A DNA stretch of 64,000 nt. Source: Sphingobium sp. Lineage in GTDB: Bacteria > Pseudomonadota > Alphaproteobacteria > Sphingomonadales > Sphingomonadaceae. The position numbers were made by a program, and so were the translations under genes. Location: positions 1 through 64,000 of the forward strand of contig JAGRES010000025.1 of assembly GCA_020446425.1 (NCBI GenBank), written 5' to 3'. How positions within the stretch are numbered: position 1 is the stretch's first letter; the number at the start of each line of letters is the position of its first letter. The notes below the pieces were generated by a model that was not told where the DNA came from, ran no database searches, and saw nothing but the letters and a program-made list of their open reading frames with translations. Shown in pieces: positions 8,898 through 17,507 of the stretch.

Positions 8898-9302
8898 ATG
8901 GCCAGCCTCCCCGGGCAGCCGCCACATGCCTCAATGATTCCCGAGACGCTTATCACCGCGCTTTCCAACCATCTGGACCCTGTTCATATGGTGCGCGAAA
9001 CTTCGGTCACATTATTCATTACGGATCGCCCTGCGGTAACAGACGCCATGATCATTGAGGGCGGCAGCGACGGCCTGACCCTGCCCTTTCGCGAAATATG
9101 GGATCGCAGCCAGCGCGCGGATGCACGGCACATATTGCTTATGCATACGCATCCCTCCGGCGACCCGAGACCCAGCACCCAGGACATACGGGTGACGCGC
9201 CGCCTCTGCGTTTTCATGCGCCCAAGGGGCATGAGGCTGATGGATCATATCATTTTGACGCAGGACCAATATTTCAGCTTTCGCCTGCACCGCATGCTGT
9301 GA
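8898..9302 (+). CDS. RadC-like JAB/MPN domain protein
   Basis: A 134-residue protein consisting only of the JAB (MPN+) metalloprotease-like domain of the RadC family. The zinc motif HTHPSGDPRPSTQD (HxHPSG...PSxxD) is intact. The upstream helix-hairpin-helix region of full-length RadC is missing. A second start at MIPETL, 12 codons in, is possible. JAB domains of this kind have no settled role; the stand-alone form next to thyA and tRNA-Pro does not reveal one. Confidence 0.78.
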   Translation: MASLPGQPPHASMIPETLITALSNHLDPVHMVRETSVTLFITDRPAVTDAMIIEGGSDGLTLPFREIWDRSQRADARHILLMHTHPSGDPRPSTQDIRVTRRLCVFMRPRGMRLMDHIILTQDQYFSFRLHRML

Positions 9303-9348
9303 GATTCGCCCCGGGCCAAAGCTACGCAAAAACGCTGCTGTTAAAACC

Positions 9349-9377
9349 TTGCAACTGCCCCCTGCCCTCTCTATAGG
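9349..9377 (+). promoter_or_regulatory. Predicted tRNA-Pro promoter
   Basis: TTGCAA (9349-9354) and TATAGG (9372-9377) are spaced by 17 bases, with a start expected near 9384, about 34 bases before the mature tRNA. Confidence 0.6.
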
Positions 9378-9417
9378 CTGCCGCCTGCCTTGCCGGGATC
9401 GCTGATTCCGGCCCGGT

Positions 9418-9494
9418 CGGGGAGTAGCTCAGCCTGGTAGAGCACTGTCTTCGGGAGGCAGGGGCCGGAGGTTCGAATCCTCTCTCCCCGACCA
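9418..9494 (+). tRNA. tRNA-Pro (anticodon CGG)
   Basis: A complete 77-base cloverleaf with a perfect acceptor stem CGGGGAG/CTCCCCG. The anticodon stem CTGTC/GGCAG (one T-G pair) closes the loop TTCGGGA with anticodon CGG at 9452-9454. The T-arm contains GTTCGAATC, and CCA is encoded at 9492-9494. Confidence 0.97.
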
Positions 9495-9520
9495 ACAAAA
9501 TCATCGACAGTAGATGAGCC

Positions 9521-10846
9521 TTATGCCCTGGCCTTGTGCGTTCTCTTACGCGCAGGTGGGGTTTTCTGGAGTGCTTCCGCTGGTTTGGCGACAGAACGCG
9601 ATGACAAACCAATATCCGGTCTGCGCCCGTCCTTCAGGTCGGCGAACATCTTGTCCCATTGCGGCAGGATCCGGCTTTCCAGATCATAGTCCTCCACCAC
9701 CTTCTTGCGCGCATTGGCGCGTAGCTGCTCCGCCAGTTCAGGCGTCTCGATAAGGCGATCCACGGCGTTGGCGATTTCGCCGGGCGAGAAAAAGTCGACC
9801 AGCAGGCCATTGACGCCGTCTTCTATTACTTCCTGCACCGGTGGCGTGACCGAGCCGATAATAGCGCAGCCGGTCGCCATCGCTTCCAGAAATGACCAGG
9901 ACAGCACGAAAGGATAGGTCAGATAGATATGCGCTGACGATATCTGAAGCAGGCTGAGATAATTTTCATAGGGCAGTTGCCCCAGAAAATGCAGGCGGCT
10001 CATGTCGATCCGCCCTTCCAGCTCAGCCAGCATACGCTGGCGATAGGTCATGCCGGAAGGAAGTGCGTTGCCGTAACTGACATCGTCACCGCCCACCACC
10101 AATATGCGCGCATGGGGCCGTCTGCGCTGAATTTCCGGCACTGCGCGCATGAAGATATGAAAGCCGCGATAGGGCTCCAGGTTGCGTGCGACATAGGTGA
10201 TGATCTCATCCTGCGCGGTCAGCTTCTGGCCACCCCGGTCAAGCTGTAGCCACGCATCCGGGTTGGGCGCGATGGCATTGGTGTCGATGCCTTCATGCAA
10301 CGTGGTGATGCGCGATCGCATCTCGGGCGGGTAAAGGCTCTGCTGCCACCGGGTCGGGCTGTTGCCCCAGTCGGCCGATTCATAGCTCATCAGGTTCACC
10401 GCATTGCGCATGCGCAAGCGGCCCGAGTCATTGGCGTTCGACGGAAACTCCGGGTCGAAATCAGTATCGACCCCCTCATGATGATAGAAGAATTCGAAAT
10501 AGGTCAGCAGGGGCACGTCGGGGTAGACATCCTTGACGAACAATATCTCCCCCCATCCGCTGTGGCCGATGATGATATCGGGAGTCACGCCCTGCGCCTT
10601 GAGCAGCTCGAGCGACTTGGCAACCGCCGTGCCATGACGCACGGCCAGTTCGAAATCGACCGTATAGGGGTGACATTGCAGCGGCGATGCGAGGTCGGGA
10701 TAATAGACCAGCTTGGTGACGCCCTGCATCCAGTTCGCATTGGGCTGCGATATGAAATAGACAGCGTTATCGGGGTCATCCGAAAGGTGCCGGATCAGGT
10801 GCTTATATTGTCCCGGGAAATTCTGGTGGATGAACAGATAGATCAT
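9521..10846 (-). CDS. Glycosyltransferase family 4 protein
   Basis: A 441-residue retaining-type (GT-B) glycosyltransferase. The C-terminal nucleotide-sugar domain shows TYVARNLEPYRGFHIFMRA and the acidic E-x7-E-like segment SFLEAMATGCAIIGS. The N-terminus (MIYLFIHQNFPGQ) reads as the acceptor domain. The start at 10846 forms an ATGA overlap with the upstream methyltransferase, so the extra 16 codons open upstream are not used. The last 20 residues are very basic. It is the distal gene of the 9.5-15.6 kb glycosylation group; donor and acceptor are unknown. Confidence 0.85.
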   Translation of the reverse strand: MIYLFIHQNFPGQYKHLIRHLSDDPDNAVYFISQPNANWMQGVTKLVYYPDLASPLQCHPYTVDFELAVRHGTAVAKSLELLKAQGVTPDIIIGHSGWGEILFVKDVYPDVPLLTYFEFFYHHEGVDTDFDPEFPSNANDSGRLRMRNAVNLMSYESADWGNSPTRWQQSLYPPEMRSRITTLHEGIDTNAIAPNPDAWLQLDRGGQKLTAQDEIITYVARNLEPYRGFHIFMRAVPEIQRRRPHARILVVGGDDVSYGNALPSGMTYRQRMLAELEGRIDMSRLHFLGQLPYENYLSLLQISSAHIYLTYPFVLSWSFLEAMATGCAIIGSVTPPVQEVIEDGVNGLLVDFFSPGEIANAVDRLIETPELAEQLRANARKKVVEDYDLESRILPQWDKMFADLKDGRRPDIGLSSRSVAKPAEALQKTPPARKRTHKARA

Positions 10847-11436
10847 AGCATCAATGCGTTGAGCAGTGCCTGCCGCTGGTGCGTGTCCGGCCAAGGGGTT
10901 TTGCGACCGATGGCCACCAGCTCGAAATTGGGGCGGCGGCTGATGACAAAATCCGCAAAGCCCGCCGTTTGCAATGCGTCGATCAGGCTGGAGGGTGTGA
11001 ACGCGGTTCTGTGCGCCATGTGCAGATTGCCCTGCTCGACCGAACGGCTATGACCGAAGATCACATCGTGCGCGCTGATCGGTCCTGCCGGGGAGTCGTA
11101 AATGGTTTCATGGAGTTTGTCCTCCACCACATATTTCGCGATGGTCTGAACATCCGGCACGGTAACGATCGCATAGCCTTCTGGCTTCAATATGCGCAGA
11201 AATCCCTGTAGCGCAGAGACAACCTGATGCTGGTAGAGATGCTCGACGCAGTGGGCCGTCCACAACGCATCGGCAAAATTATCGTTGAAGGGCGAAAGGT
11301 CGGTAATGTCGGCAACCACATCGGGCCGTACCTCCGGGTCCACATCCACCCGCACATGGCGCCAACTCGCAAACATCTGGGGCAACCGGTCCGGGCCAGT
11401 GGGGCCGCAGCCGGCATTGATTATTATGGGTTGCAA
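10843..11436 (-). CDS. SAM-dependent class I methyltransferase
   Basis: A 197-residue methyltransferase. The SAM-binding motif I is NAGCGPTG (7-14), the acidic end of strand 2 is RVDVDPE, and the motif near DALWTAHCVEHLYQHQ resembles the methyltransferase-11 fold. It overlaps the GT4 gene by four bases and lies downstream of the giant glycosyltransferase and a strong hairpin. A role in capping or modifying a glycan is plausible from context only. Confidence 0.8.
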   Translation of the reverse strand: MQPIIINAGCGPTGPDRLPQMFASWRHVRVDVDPEVRPDVVADITDLSPFNDNFADALWTAHCVEHLYQHQVVSALQGFLRILKPEGYAIVTVPDVQTIAKYVVEDKLHETIYDSPAGPISAHDVIFGHSRSVEQGNLHMAHRTAFTPSSLIDALQTAGFADFVISRRPNFELVAIGRKTPWPDTHQRQALLNALML

Positions 11437-11468
11437 GAAAAGCTCCTCATTTGGGTGATTTCTTAGAG

Positions 11469-11526
11469 TCTGTTTCAGTTACACTGAAACGTTCCGCACC
11501 AGCCCTCTCCCCCACCCGGTCTCCCA
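11469..11526 (-). repeat. Dispersed 58-bp palindromic repeat, copy B
   Basis: This is the reverse complement of the repeat at 16-73, with 6 mismatches in 58 bases. Its outer end carries the hairpin GTTTCAG-TTACA-CTGAAAC. It lies in the gap between the giant glycosyltransferase and methyltransferase genes. Confidence 0.85.
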
Positions 11527-11568
11527 TAGAGTAAAATGTTTGGGAGGCCGGGTGGGAGAGAGGGCTGG
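11499..11568. terminator. 28-bp long-arm hairpin formed by repeat copies B and C
   Basis: Bases 11499-11526 (part of copy B) and 11541-11568 (partial copy C) are inverted copies, matching at 26 of 28 positions around a 14-base loop (11527-11540). This is one of the strongest hairpins in the window and falls between two same-strand genes. No clear T tract follows on the minus strand, so it may block RNA decay or attenuate rather than terminate cleanly. Confidence 0.7.
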
Positions 11569-11606
11569 CACCACAATCCACGCAAGTGGAACAAAATCCA
11601 GACACG

Positions 11607-14600
11607 TCAGGCGGGTATTTCACGGAAAACGCTGAATTTGGGCCCGACCGGCTGCTGCTGTCCCACCTGTGGCTGAGCACCGGCATGGTTCTGACTGTGT
11701 TGCGTGGCTGCGCCCAGGTCGATGATATGGAACCATATCCCCTCCAGCCGGTCATTGGGATGCGGGCTGTGGCACAGCGCGCCATCCTGCAACGGTCCGA
11801 CAATCTGCCCAGAGGCGAAGCGCCCCGAATATTCGCACAGGAAACGCGCCGCTGCCTGTGGCTTCTGGCGGATGGCGAAACCCATCAGAGGCGTTGCCAT
11901 TCCACGCGTGCCGCTGGGCCGGCCCTGGTCAGTCCATGGCGTTTCGGTGCCGGCGGCACTGACCGTTTTATACTCAATCGCCGCAGGTGCGATATTGGCG
12001 ACCGGCGTTATGGATATGCATTCAACAGCCCGTCCGCCCTGCGGCGAACCGGCCCAGTCCTGATCCATACCGATCATGTCGCCGACATATTCGACATGCG
12101 CCACGATCTGCGCACGAAGCAGGGGCACGCCGGGATTGGTGGACGGTATGGTGCCTTTTGGCGGCGGTGCGGGTGGCGCGGCCTGATATGCGGGCATATC
12201 CGGCTGCCCGCCGCGCTGATCTCCATCCAGCTTTCGCACGTCGATCTGCAAAGGGGAAAGCCCCGGCTTGGTCAGCAATATGACCACGACCTGCGCCCTG
12301 TCCTTGTTGATTTTCAGGATCACGCTGTCCTGTCCGCTGCATAACCACTGATGCTCCGCCGATGGCGACGACACGCATTCAATGTCGTTTTTCTGTTGCC
12401 CCGGCGCGGCGACAATCTGAAGCGCGGGAAGTGCGTCGCTGGCCGGGCTGCTTCCTTCCGACACAACGGAAAAATGATAGAGACCGCGTGCCAGCGTCAA
12501 ATATTCGGCGGAGGATGTCAGACCGGCGTTCATGTCAGACATGATCGAAACTCCTGGAGACTGAATGGAAAGAGAAAGCGGCTTGTCGGTATTGCCTTGC
12601 GGCGGAGGTTGGGGTGATTGCGGCGTTGTCAGCAGCAGCTCCGGCTGCGCACGTGGCTGGCCCGCCAATTCGACCAGCATATCGTTGAGTTGCGACGGCG
12701 GTGTATTGATATCGGCCAACTGGTGCGTGACCTGAGCCGAGCCGAGCCGCTCCGCAATCGCACCCAGATCGAATGCCAGAACCGGCAGCCCGGCGCCGAG
12801 CATGTGGCTCAGGGAATAGCTCCATGTTTCCGGCGTTACCGAAGGCAGGAAAGCGGCAGCGGGCGCTTCCCGCGCCAGCAGAGACGGTAATTCTTCTTCC
12901 GCATAGGCCCCGGTGATGAAGACCTTGCCGGTGTCCAGCAAAGGCTTTTCATCACCGGCAAAGCCGACGACGACAAATTCAACCGACAAGTCGTGCAACG
13001 CCGCGTGACGCGCGCAGGCCAACAAGATCGCCTCACCCTTCTGCTCGCCGATTGCGCCGGGCACGACGATACGGTGGGGCGCGGCGGCATCCGGTTCCGG
13101 CAGGGAGAAAGGCAGGATATCCTGTTCCCACGGCGTCACCTGAAACTGCATGTTCGGGAAGACCCGCTGGTATCGCTGCGCCACATCCGCGCAAGGCGCG
13201 TATATGGTGCGCGCGCAGGCCAGCCAGCGCGTACTGCGCGCTCGCAAGATGTCTGGCCCCACTTCGTCGTGCAGCTCTGAGCCAGTCTGCTTGATGCAGG
13301 AGCGGCACCCCGCCGCTCCGGGTTCGCCGCAATAAACGCCGCGCTTACCGAGCAACGTCAGTCGCGGGCAATACCAGCTATAGTCGTGAATATAGATATC
13401 TACCGGCGCATCAAGCGCCAGAGAGGCATCGACGAATGCCTCATCCATCCCCAGAAAATGATGCAGTTCAACGCGTTCGACCGGCAGGCTACACATCAGA
13501 TCATCGAACGCCTTCACGTCTGCGCCAAAGGCGAACCGCAGATCTTTGAACTGATCTTCGCTACCAGCAACCAGCAGATGCGCCTGAGCCTCCCCACTGA
13601 CCGGGCGAAGCAGCAAAGGCTGATAGCCCTCCTGCTCCAGCGCAGCGATGCGCTCATCCACGAAACGCTTCACACCTCCGTTGAGCGCCAGAGAGATCAA
13701 CAAGGCGACTGGTTTGGTCCGGGTGCGCAGGGCCGCCACGTCAATCTCACGCCGTAACGGGGCCAAGGGCTGCGCCTTGTGAAACGCCTGCACCAGCGCA
13801 TCATAATCGGGATGGCGGGCGTTCAGAACCGCACTGTTGCGGTAGCGCAAGCCGTCACGCGCAGTACCGAAGGAAACGCCATTGCGGTGCCAGACATAGG
13901 TATCGGCGGCGATGACATGCCGCCATCCATGCGCTGCGGCGCGCATGCAGAAATCATTTTCCTCGCCATAGCCGCGTCCGAACAATTGTTCGTCAAATCC
14001 GCCAAGTTCCGCAATGCAGGCGCGGCGGATATACATGCAGAAGCCCACGCCGGTCGGCGTCTCGACATGGCGCCCCTTGTTGGCCGAGGCCGCCCAAGCG
14101 TCGCGCGCTCGGGCGGCATCCTCGTCACAGGTTGCTTCCTCGCCACCGGGATAGCTCGCAATCGAGCCGGCATTGGAAAGCGGCGTCACTGTTGCAATCG
14201 CCGGATCGGCATCGGCATGAGCACACAAACGCTCCAGCCAGCCCGGGAAAACCATGGTGTCGGAGTTGAGCAGCACGATGTCATGATCGGGCACCAGCGC
14301 CATGCCGCTGTTGGCGGCGGCGGGAAAGCCGCTATTGGCCTTCATGCTGTGCAGGGTGACGCGCTTATGCTTGGCCTGTTCCTCCAGCAGGACCAGCATT
14401 TCGCCTTGCGGGCTGGCGTCATCCACCAATATCACAGGCACATCGGGCCCTGTCGTCGCCAGGACGCTTTTAATGCAGGCCCGCGTTTCCTCCACACCCC
14501 GATATATGGGGATGACGATAGCCACGCCCTTGGATGGGCTGTGTTTGGCGGCGCGGGACCGTGGCGGCTGATAGAGCCGAACAGAACGCAGGCTGAGCGG

Positions 14601-15596
14601 CGATCCGGGCAAGCGAATATCGCGCCCGTCCGGCATCGCCACCACGAAGTCCAGCGTCTTGGGGCGTAAAAGACCGAAGGAGCCGGGCTGAAGCGCGAAG
14701 TTGTAGGTGCCCGGGTCCGCCTCATCCGGTTTCAGGTCGACCAGTTCCCTGCCACCTTTTGTTATCAGGAATAATGAGGGTGTAGCATCGGCGGGCGACC
14801 AGCCAACCCGGCATGTGCCTGTCACCTGCCCTCCCTTCAGATCCAGCGTCCCGGTGAGGCCGAAATCCTCAGGGATAACGATGAATGCGCCCAAGGGGCG
14901 TGCCGCCATGCCCTCAATATGGACGTTCATATCCTTCAGGACAGGAATATTCGCCACGGCCTCCGGTTTGCACCACCCGTCCATACCGGGAATCATAAGG
15001 GTGTCGGCCTCTTCGCCAAACTGTTCCAGCCGGAGCAGCAATGTATTGGTTTCCTGCGAGCAGCGCAGATCGCCGACAAGCTGCATATCCGGCGATATGC
15101 CAATCCAGCCCGGACATTGCTCGCCCAGGGTTTCCGCAAGCACCCGCGCGGCGTTGGCCAATGCGCCATCCGGTTCCACCGCGAACCGCCGCAAATACTG
15201 CTCCAGCGCGTCTCTGGCGTCGTCGACATGCGATGCGACGCGCAATGCATCGACATGCAAGGCAGCCAGATCGGCCGTCAGAGCCGCGCGAGGCACAGCG
15301 GCAAAGGTGCGCAATGCCTGCGGCGCATCGCCGTTGCGCAGCCAGAGCGACATGGCAATGCGGCACAATAGAGGCGACGATGGGACAAGGCGATGCGCCC
15401 GGTCGGCAAACCTGAGCGCATCATCCGTGCGATCGTCCGCAATAGCGGCATTCATGCGGGCCATGAGCCCGTCAATGTCGGAAAGAGAAGAGCTGTCACC
15501 TGAAGCGATGGGGTCAGGCTGGAAATCTATACCGTGGAAGCGGGAGCTACTTCCGAACTTCATCGCTCCGCGCTGGCGTCCCTTGCCATTTCCCAC
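11607..15596 (-). CDS. Multi-domain glycosyltransferase (GT2 + GT4-like) with C-terminal repeat domain
   Basis: A 1329-residue protein. Residues 45-160 look like TPR-type helices. Residues 165-340 are beta-rich. Residues 358-600 form a GT2 (GT-A) domain with AIVIPIYRGVEETRACI, the VDDAS motif (391-395), LLNSDT (442-447) and the GYGEEND acceptor motif (543-549). Residues 630-1010 are a second, GT-B-like glycosyltransferase with a cysteine cluster (CPRL...CGEPGAAGCRSC). The last 230 residues hold about three units of 35-45 residues (around 1190-1310) with spaced W, G, GT and EGI motifs resembling hydrophobic-W repeats. The start at 15596 has GGAG eight bases upstream. Two catalytic domains suggest assembly of a disaccharide or longer glycan on one scaffold. 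The acceptor is unknown, but the neighbouring RTX protein is the obvious candidate. Confidence 0.8.
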   Translation of the reverse strand: MGNGKGRQRGAMKFGSSSRFHGIDFQPDPIASGDSSSLSDIDGLMARMNAAIADDRTDDALRFADRAHRLVPSSPLLCRIAMSLWLRNGDAPQALRTFAAVPRAALTADLAALHVDALRVASHVDDARDALEQYLRRFAVEPDGALANAARVLAETLGEQCPGWIGISPDMQLVGDLRCSQETNTLLLRLEQFGEEADTLMIPGMDGWCKPEAVANIPVLKDMNVHIEGMAARPLGAFIVIPEDFGLTGTLDLKGGQVTGTCRVGWSPADATPSLFLITKGGRELVDLKPDEADPGTYNFALQPGSFGLLRPKTLDFVVAMPDGRDIRLPGSPLSLRSVRLYQPPRSRAAKHSPSKGVAIVIPIYRGVEETRACIKSVLATTGPDVPVILVDDASPQGEMLVLLEEQAKHKRVTLHSMKANSGFPAAANSGMALVPDHDIVLLNSDTMVFPGWLERLCAHADADPAIATVTPLSNAGSIASYPGGEEATCDEDAARARDAWAASANKGRHVETPTGVGFCMYIRRACIAELGGFDEQLFGRGYGEENDFCMRAAAHGWRHVIAADTYVWHRNGVSFGTARDGLRYRNSAVLNARHPDYDALVQAFHKAQPLAPLRREIDVAALRTRTKPVALLISLALNGGVKRFVDERIAALEQEGYQPLLLRPVSGEAQAHLLVAGSEDQFKDLRFAFGADVKAFDDLMCSLPVERVELHHFLGMDEAFVDASLALDAPVDIYIHDYSWYCPRLTLLGKRGVYCGEPGAAGCRSCIKQTGSELHDEVGPDILRARSTRWLACARTIYAPCADVAQRYQRVFPNMQFQVTPWEQDILPFSLPEPDAAAPHRIVVPGAIGEQKGEAILLACARHAALHDLSVEFVVVGFAGDEKPLLDTGKVFITGAYAEEELPSLLAREAPAAAFLPSVTPETWSYSLSHMLGAGLPVLAFDLGAIAERLGSAQVTHQLADINTPPSQLNDMLVELAGQPRAQPELLLTTPQSPQPPPQGNTDKPLSLSIQSPGVSIMSDMNAGLTSSAEYLTLARGLYHFSVVSEGSSPASDALPALQIVAAPGQQKNDIECVSSPSAEHQWLCSGQDSVILKINKDRAQVVVILLTKPGLSPLQIDVRKLDGDQRGGQPDMPAYQAAPPAPPPKGTIPSTNPGVPLLRAQIVAHVEYVGDMIGMDQDWAGSPQGGRAVECISITPVANIAPAAIEYKTVSAAGTETPWTDQGRPSGTRGMATPLMGFAIRQKPQAAARFLCEYSGRFASGQIVGPLQDGALCHSPHPNDRLEGIWFHIIDLGAATQHSQNHAGAQPQVGQQQPVGPKFSVFREIPA

Positions 15597-15647
15597 ACTC
15601 CGTCGCCCAATATAGTGCCGACGACGCCAGCGTCAGCGATCAATCAC

Positions 15648-15672
15648 AAAAAACGCCCGGCAGAACCGGGCG
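15648..15672 (-). terminator. Rho-independent terminator of the RTX gene
   Basis: On the minus strand a 7-bp GC stem (CGCCCGG/CCGGGCG, 15654-15672) with a 5-base loop is followed by six T residues (15653-15648). It lies 27 bases past the RTX stop codon and would uncouple the RTX gene from the glycosyltransferase gene. Confidence 0.88.
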
Positions 15673-15698
15673 CTTTATGTCAGGTACCAGATCCGGCC

Positions 15699-16967
15699 TC
15701 AGACAATATCCGAGCCCGACAGGTTGGTGAAGTTCTTGAGGACGATCTGCGTGCCATCCTGCAGCTTGATAACGGTCGAGCCCGCCTTGACCGAGGTCTG
15801 CGAAATATCCGCCAGCGAGTAGCCGCCGCCAGACAGGTCGATCTTGTCCTCGCCCTGAACAAAGTCGGTGACGATATGCGTGCCGCCCGACGCCGTCGAA
15901 GCGAAGCGGAAGATGTCGCCGCCCGCGCCGCCGGTCAGCGTATCGCGATAGCTGCCACCGATCAGCAGGTCGCCGCCATCGCCGCCATCGGCCTTCATCA
16001 TGCCGCTGCCACCGATAATGGTGTCGAAGCCGCCACCGCCGAGGATGGTGGAGCGGCCGCTGCCAGCCACCACCGAGTCCGCCCCCGTGCCGCCGGTGTA
16101 ATTGAGCTTGCCGCTGCCGCCATAAACTGTGGCCGATTGCAGCTGCGTGATCGTATCGTTACCGGCGCCCAGATAAACGGTGTCGTTACCGTCCAACGCC
16201 ATATGGTAGTTGCCTGTCGCCGTCTGGTGAATGGTCATATCGCCCGTCAGCGAGTAATGGCCATTGTTCGAGCCTTCCAGCGTGATGTCGAGCGTGCCGC
16301 CGGTCTTGAGGACCGAAGCGCTGCGGCCTGCCACGGTAACGTCGCTGTTACCGCCAGCGACGGTGAAATCGCCGCCGGTCGTGTTGATCAGGTTTTCACC
16401 GCCCTTAATGAAGAAGTCCGGCCCCTGCACGGTATTGCCCGAAGCGTTGACGGTATTGTTGCCGGCAATGATTTCGATGCGGTCGCCGCCTCTCGCGTCC
16501 ACGACCGTAGCGTTGCCGCCCCACATCTTCACAGTGTCGTTCCCAGCCGCCATAGATATATGGACATTGCCACCCGGTTTGCCCGGATTGTTGAGGCGGA
16601 TCAGATCATCGCCCATGCCGCCGAGAACGGTCGCGTCACCGCCGCCGACATTGATCGTGTCGTTGCCACGACCGCCGACGAGCAACTGCGCGTTGCCGTT
16701 ACCGTCAATTTCCACGCCCTTGTTGCCGGTAATGACGACGGCCTCCGCATCTGGCGGGACGCTGACTTCGTCATAATAACGGCTGTCGATGTTGTAGACA
16801 TCGAGAGAGTCCGGCGAAGACGGAGGCGGCGTTAACGGAGAACTCATTACTGTGGAAGATGAGAATTGCGAAGAAAGTGCGGCAAGCGCATCTTTCGCAA
16901 TGACCGCTTCTCTTGCAGAGAGGCTCAGATTTACGCTGTTCCCACCAACAATAGTTGCACTAGCCAT
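15699..16967 (-). CDS. RTX-type calcium-binding beta-roll protein, likely type I secretion substrate
   Basis: A 422-residue, glycine- and aspartate-rich protein with no cysteine-rich or N-terminal signal peptide. RTX nonapeptide-like units (GGRGNDTI, GGMGDDLI, GAGNDTIT, GGAGGDIF) run through much of residues 95-370. They alternate with divergent units of the type GGNATV and GGDFTVAGG, giving a long beta-solenoid. The C-terminus (about 370-422: THIVTDFVQGEDKIDLSG followed by short beta hairpins) resembles the serralysin-type secretion end. The start MASATIVGG at 16967 is set by GGGGA six bases upstream; longer in-frame starts lack this. The ABC exporter and adaptor 3 kb upstream are the likely route out of the cell. 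No enzymatic domain is visible, so it may be structural, a surface layer or an adhesin. Confidence 0.85.
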   Translation of the reverse strand: MASATIVGGNSVNLSLSAREAVIAKDALAALSSQFSSSTVMSSPLTPPPSSPDSLDVYNIDSRYYDEVSVPPDAEAVVITGNKGVEIDGNGNAQLLVGGRGNDTINVGGGDATVLGGMGDDLIRLNNPGKPGGNVHISMAAGNDTVKMWGGNATVVDARGGDRIEIIAGNNTVNASGNTVQGPDFFIKGGENLINTTGGDFTVAGGNSDVTVAGRSASVLKTGGTLDITLEGSNNGHYSLTGDMTIHQTATGNYHMALDGNDTVYLGAGNDTITQLQSATVYGGSGKLNYTGGTGADSVVAGSGRSTILGGGGFDTIIGGSGMMKADGGDGGDLLIGGSYRDTLTGGAGGDIFRFASTASGGTHIVTDFVQGEDKIDLSGGGYSLADISQTSVKAGSTVIKLQDGTQIVLKNFTNLSGSDIV

Positions 16968-17507
16968 AATCATTCCCCAAAGATGCAGTTTTTGCAACCA
17001 ATCGTGCAAAAATCTTAATCGCCGCAAGTAGCAGTCAAGTAATTAACAAAATTGCGATTCCTGTTAATTCCACTTGAATGGGTATCGCAGATGCAGGAAT
17101 CGGTCAAATTTTTTTGCATGGCAAAATGAGTGCATTTGGCGTTTACCAATGCTTGTTTTTGCCAAAATTTCAATAAAAATGATATATTTCAATATGTTAT
17201 TATATATTAATTAGAGCTTGAGCATATATGCCCGCGCCTATTTTTTTCGCAATTGCGATAAAGAAATTCCTTATCAGAAGCTGAAAAGCTCAAAGGCTAA
17301 CGCCATGTAAACGCTTAATTTTTGATTTAAATGATGACAAAGTGCATTGTCTCATTACTGTAATATTGACCAAATCCGCATCAACAGATGGAATTTGAGC
17401 CGCAATGGAATAGTATTCATCCAGAATGGATATATCAGCAGTCCGGGAAGAACGACATGCCTGATAATGGATTATGGCTGACCCGTTTATTGAGGATCAG
17501 AGCCCAA
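16968..17507 (-). promoter_or_regulatory. 540-base AT-rich control region upstream of the RTX gene
   Basis: No credible gene lies here. The stretch 17040-17400 is strikingly AT-rich against its surroundings and contains runs of A and T, a 10-bp palindrome CGCAATTGCG (about 17250-17259) and several TTTGCC/GGCAAA-like half sites. A possible promoter reads TTGACT (minus strand, near 17044-17039) with a weak TAAGAT about 15 bases on. The region probably holds the RTX gene's own promoter plus regulator sites; a plus-strand open frame beginning at 17388 is judged spurious. Confidence 0.5.

Noticed and set aside
15534-16835. 433-codon plus-strand frame opposite the RTX gene
   Set aside because: Low-complexity R/A/V-rich translation that mirrors the glycine-rich repeats of the real gene; no ribosome binding site.
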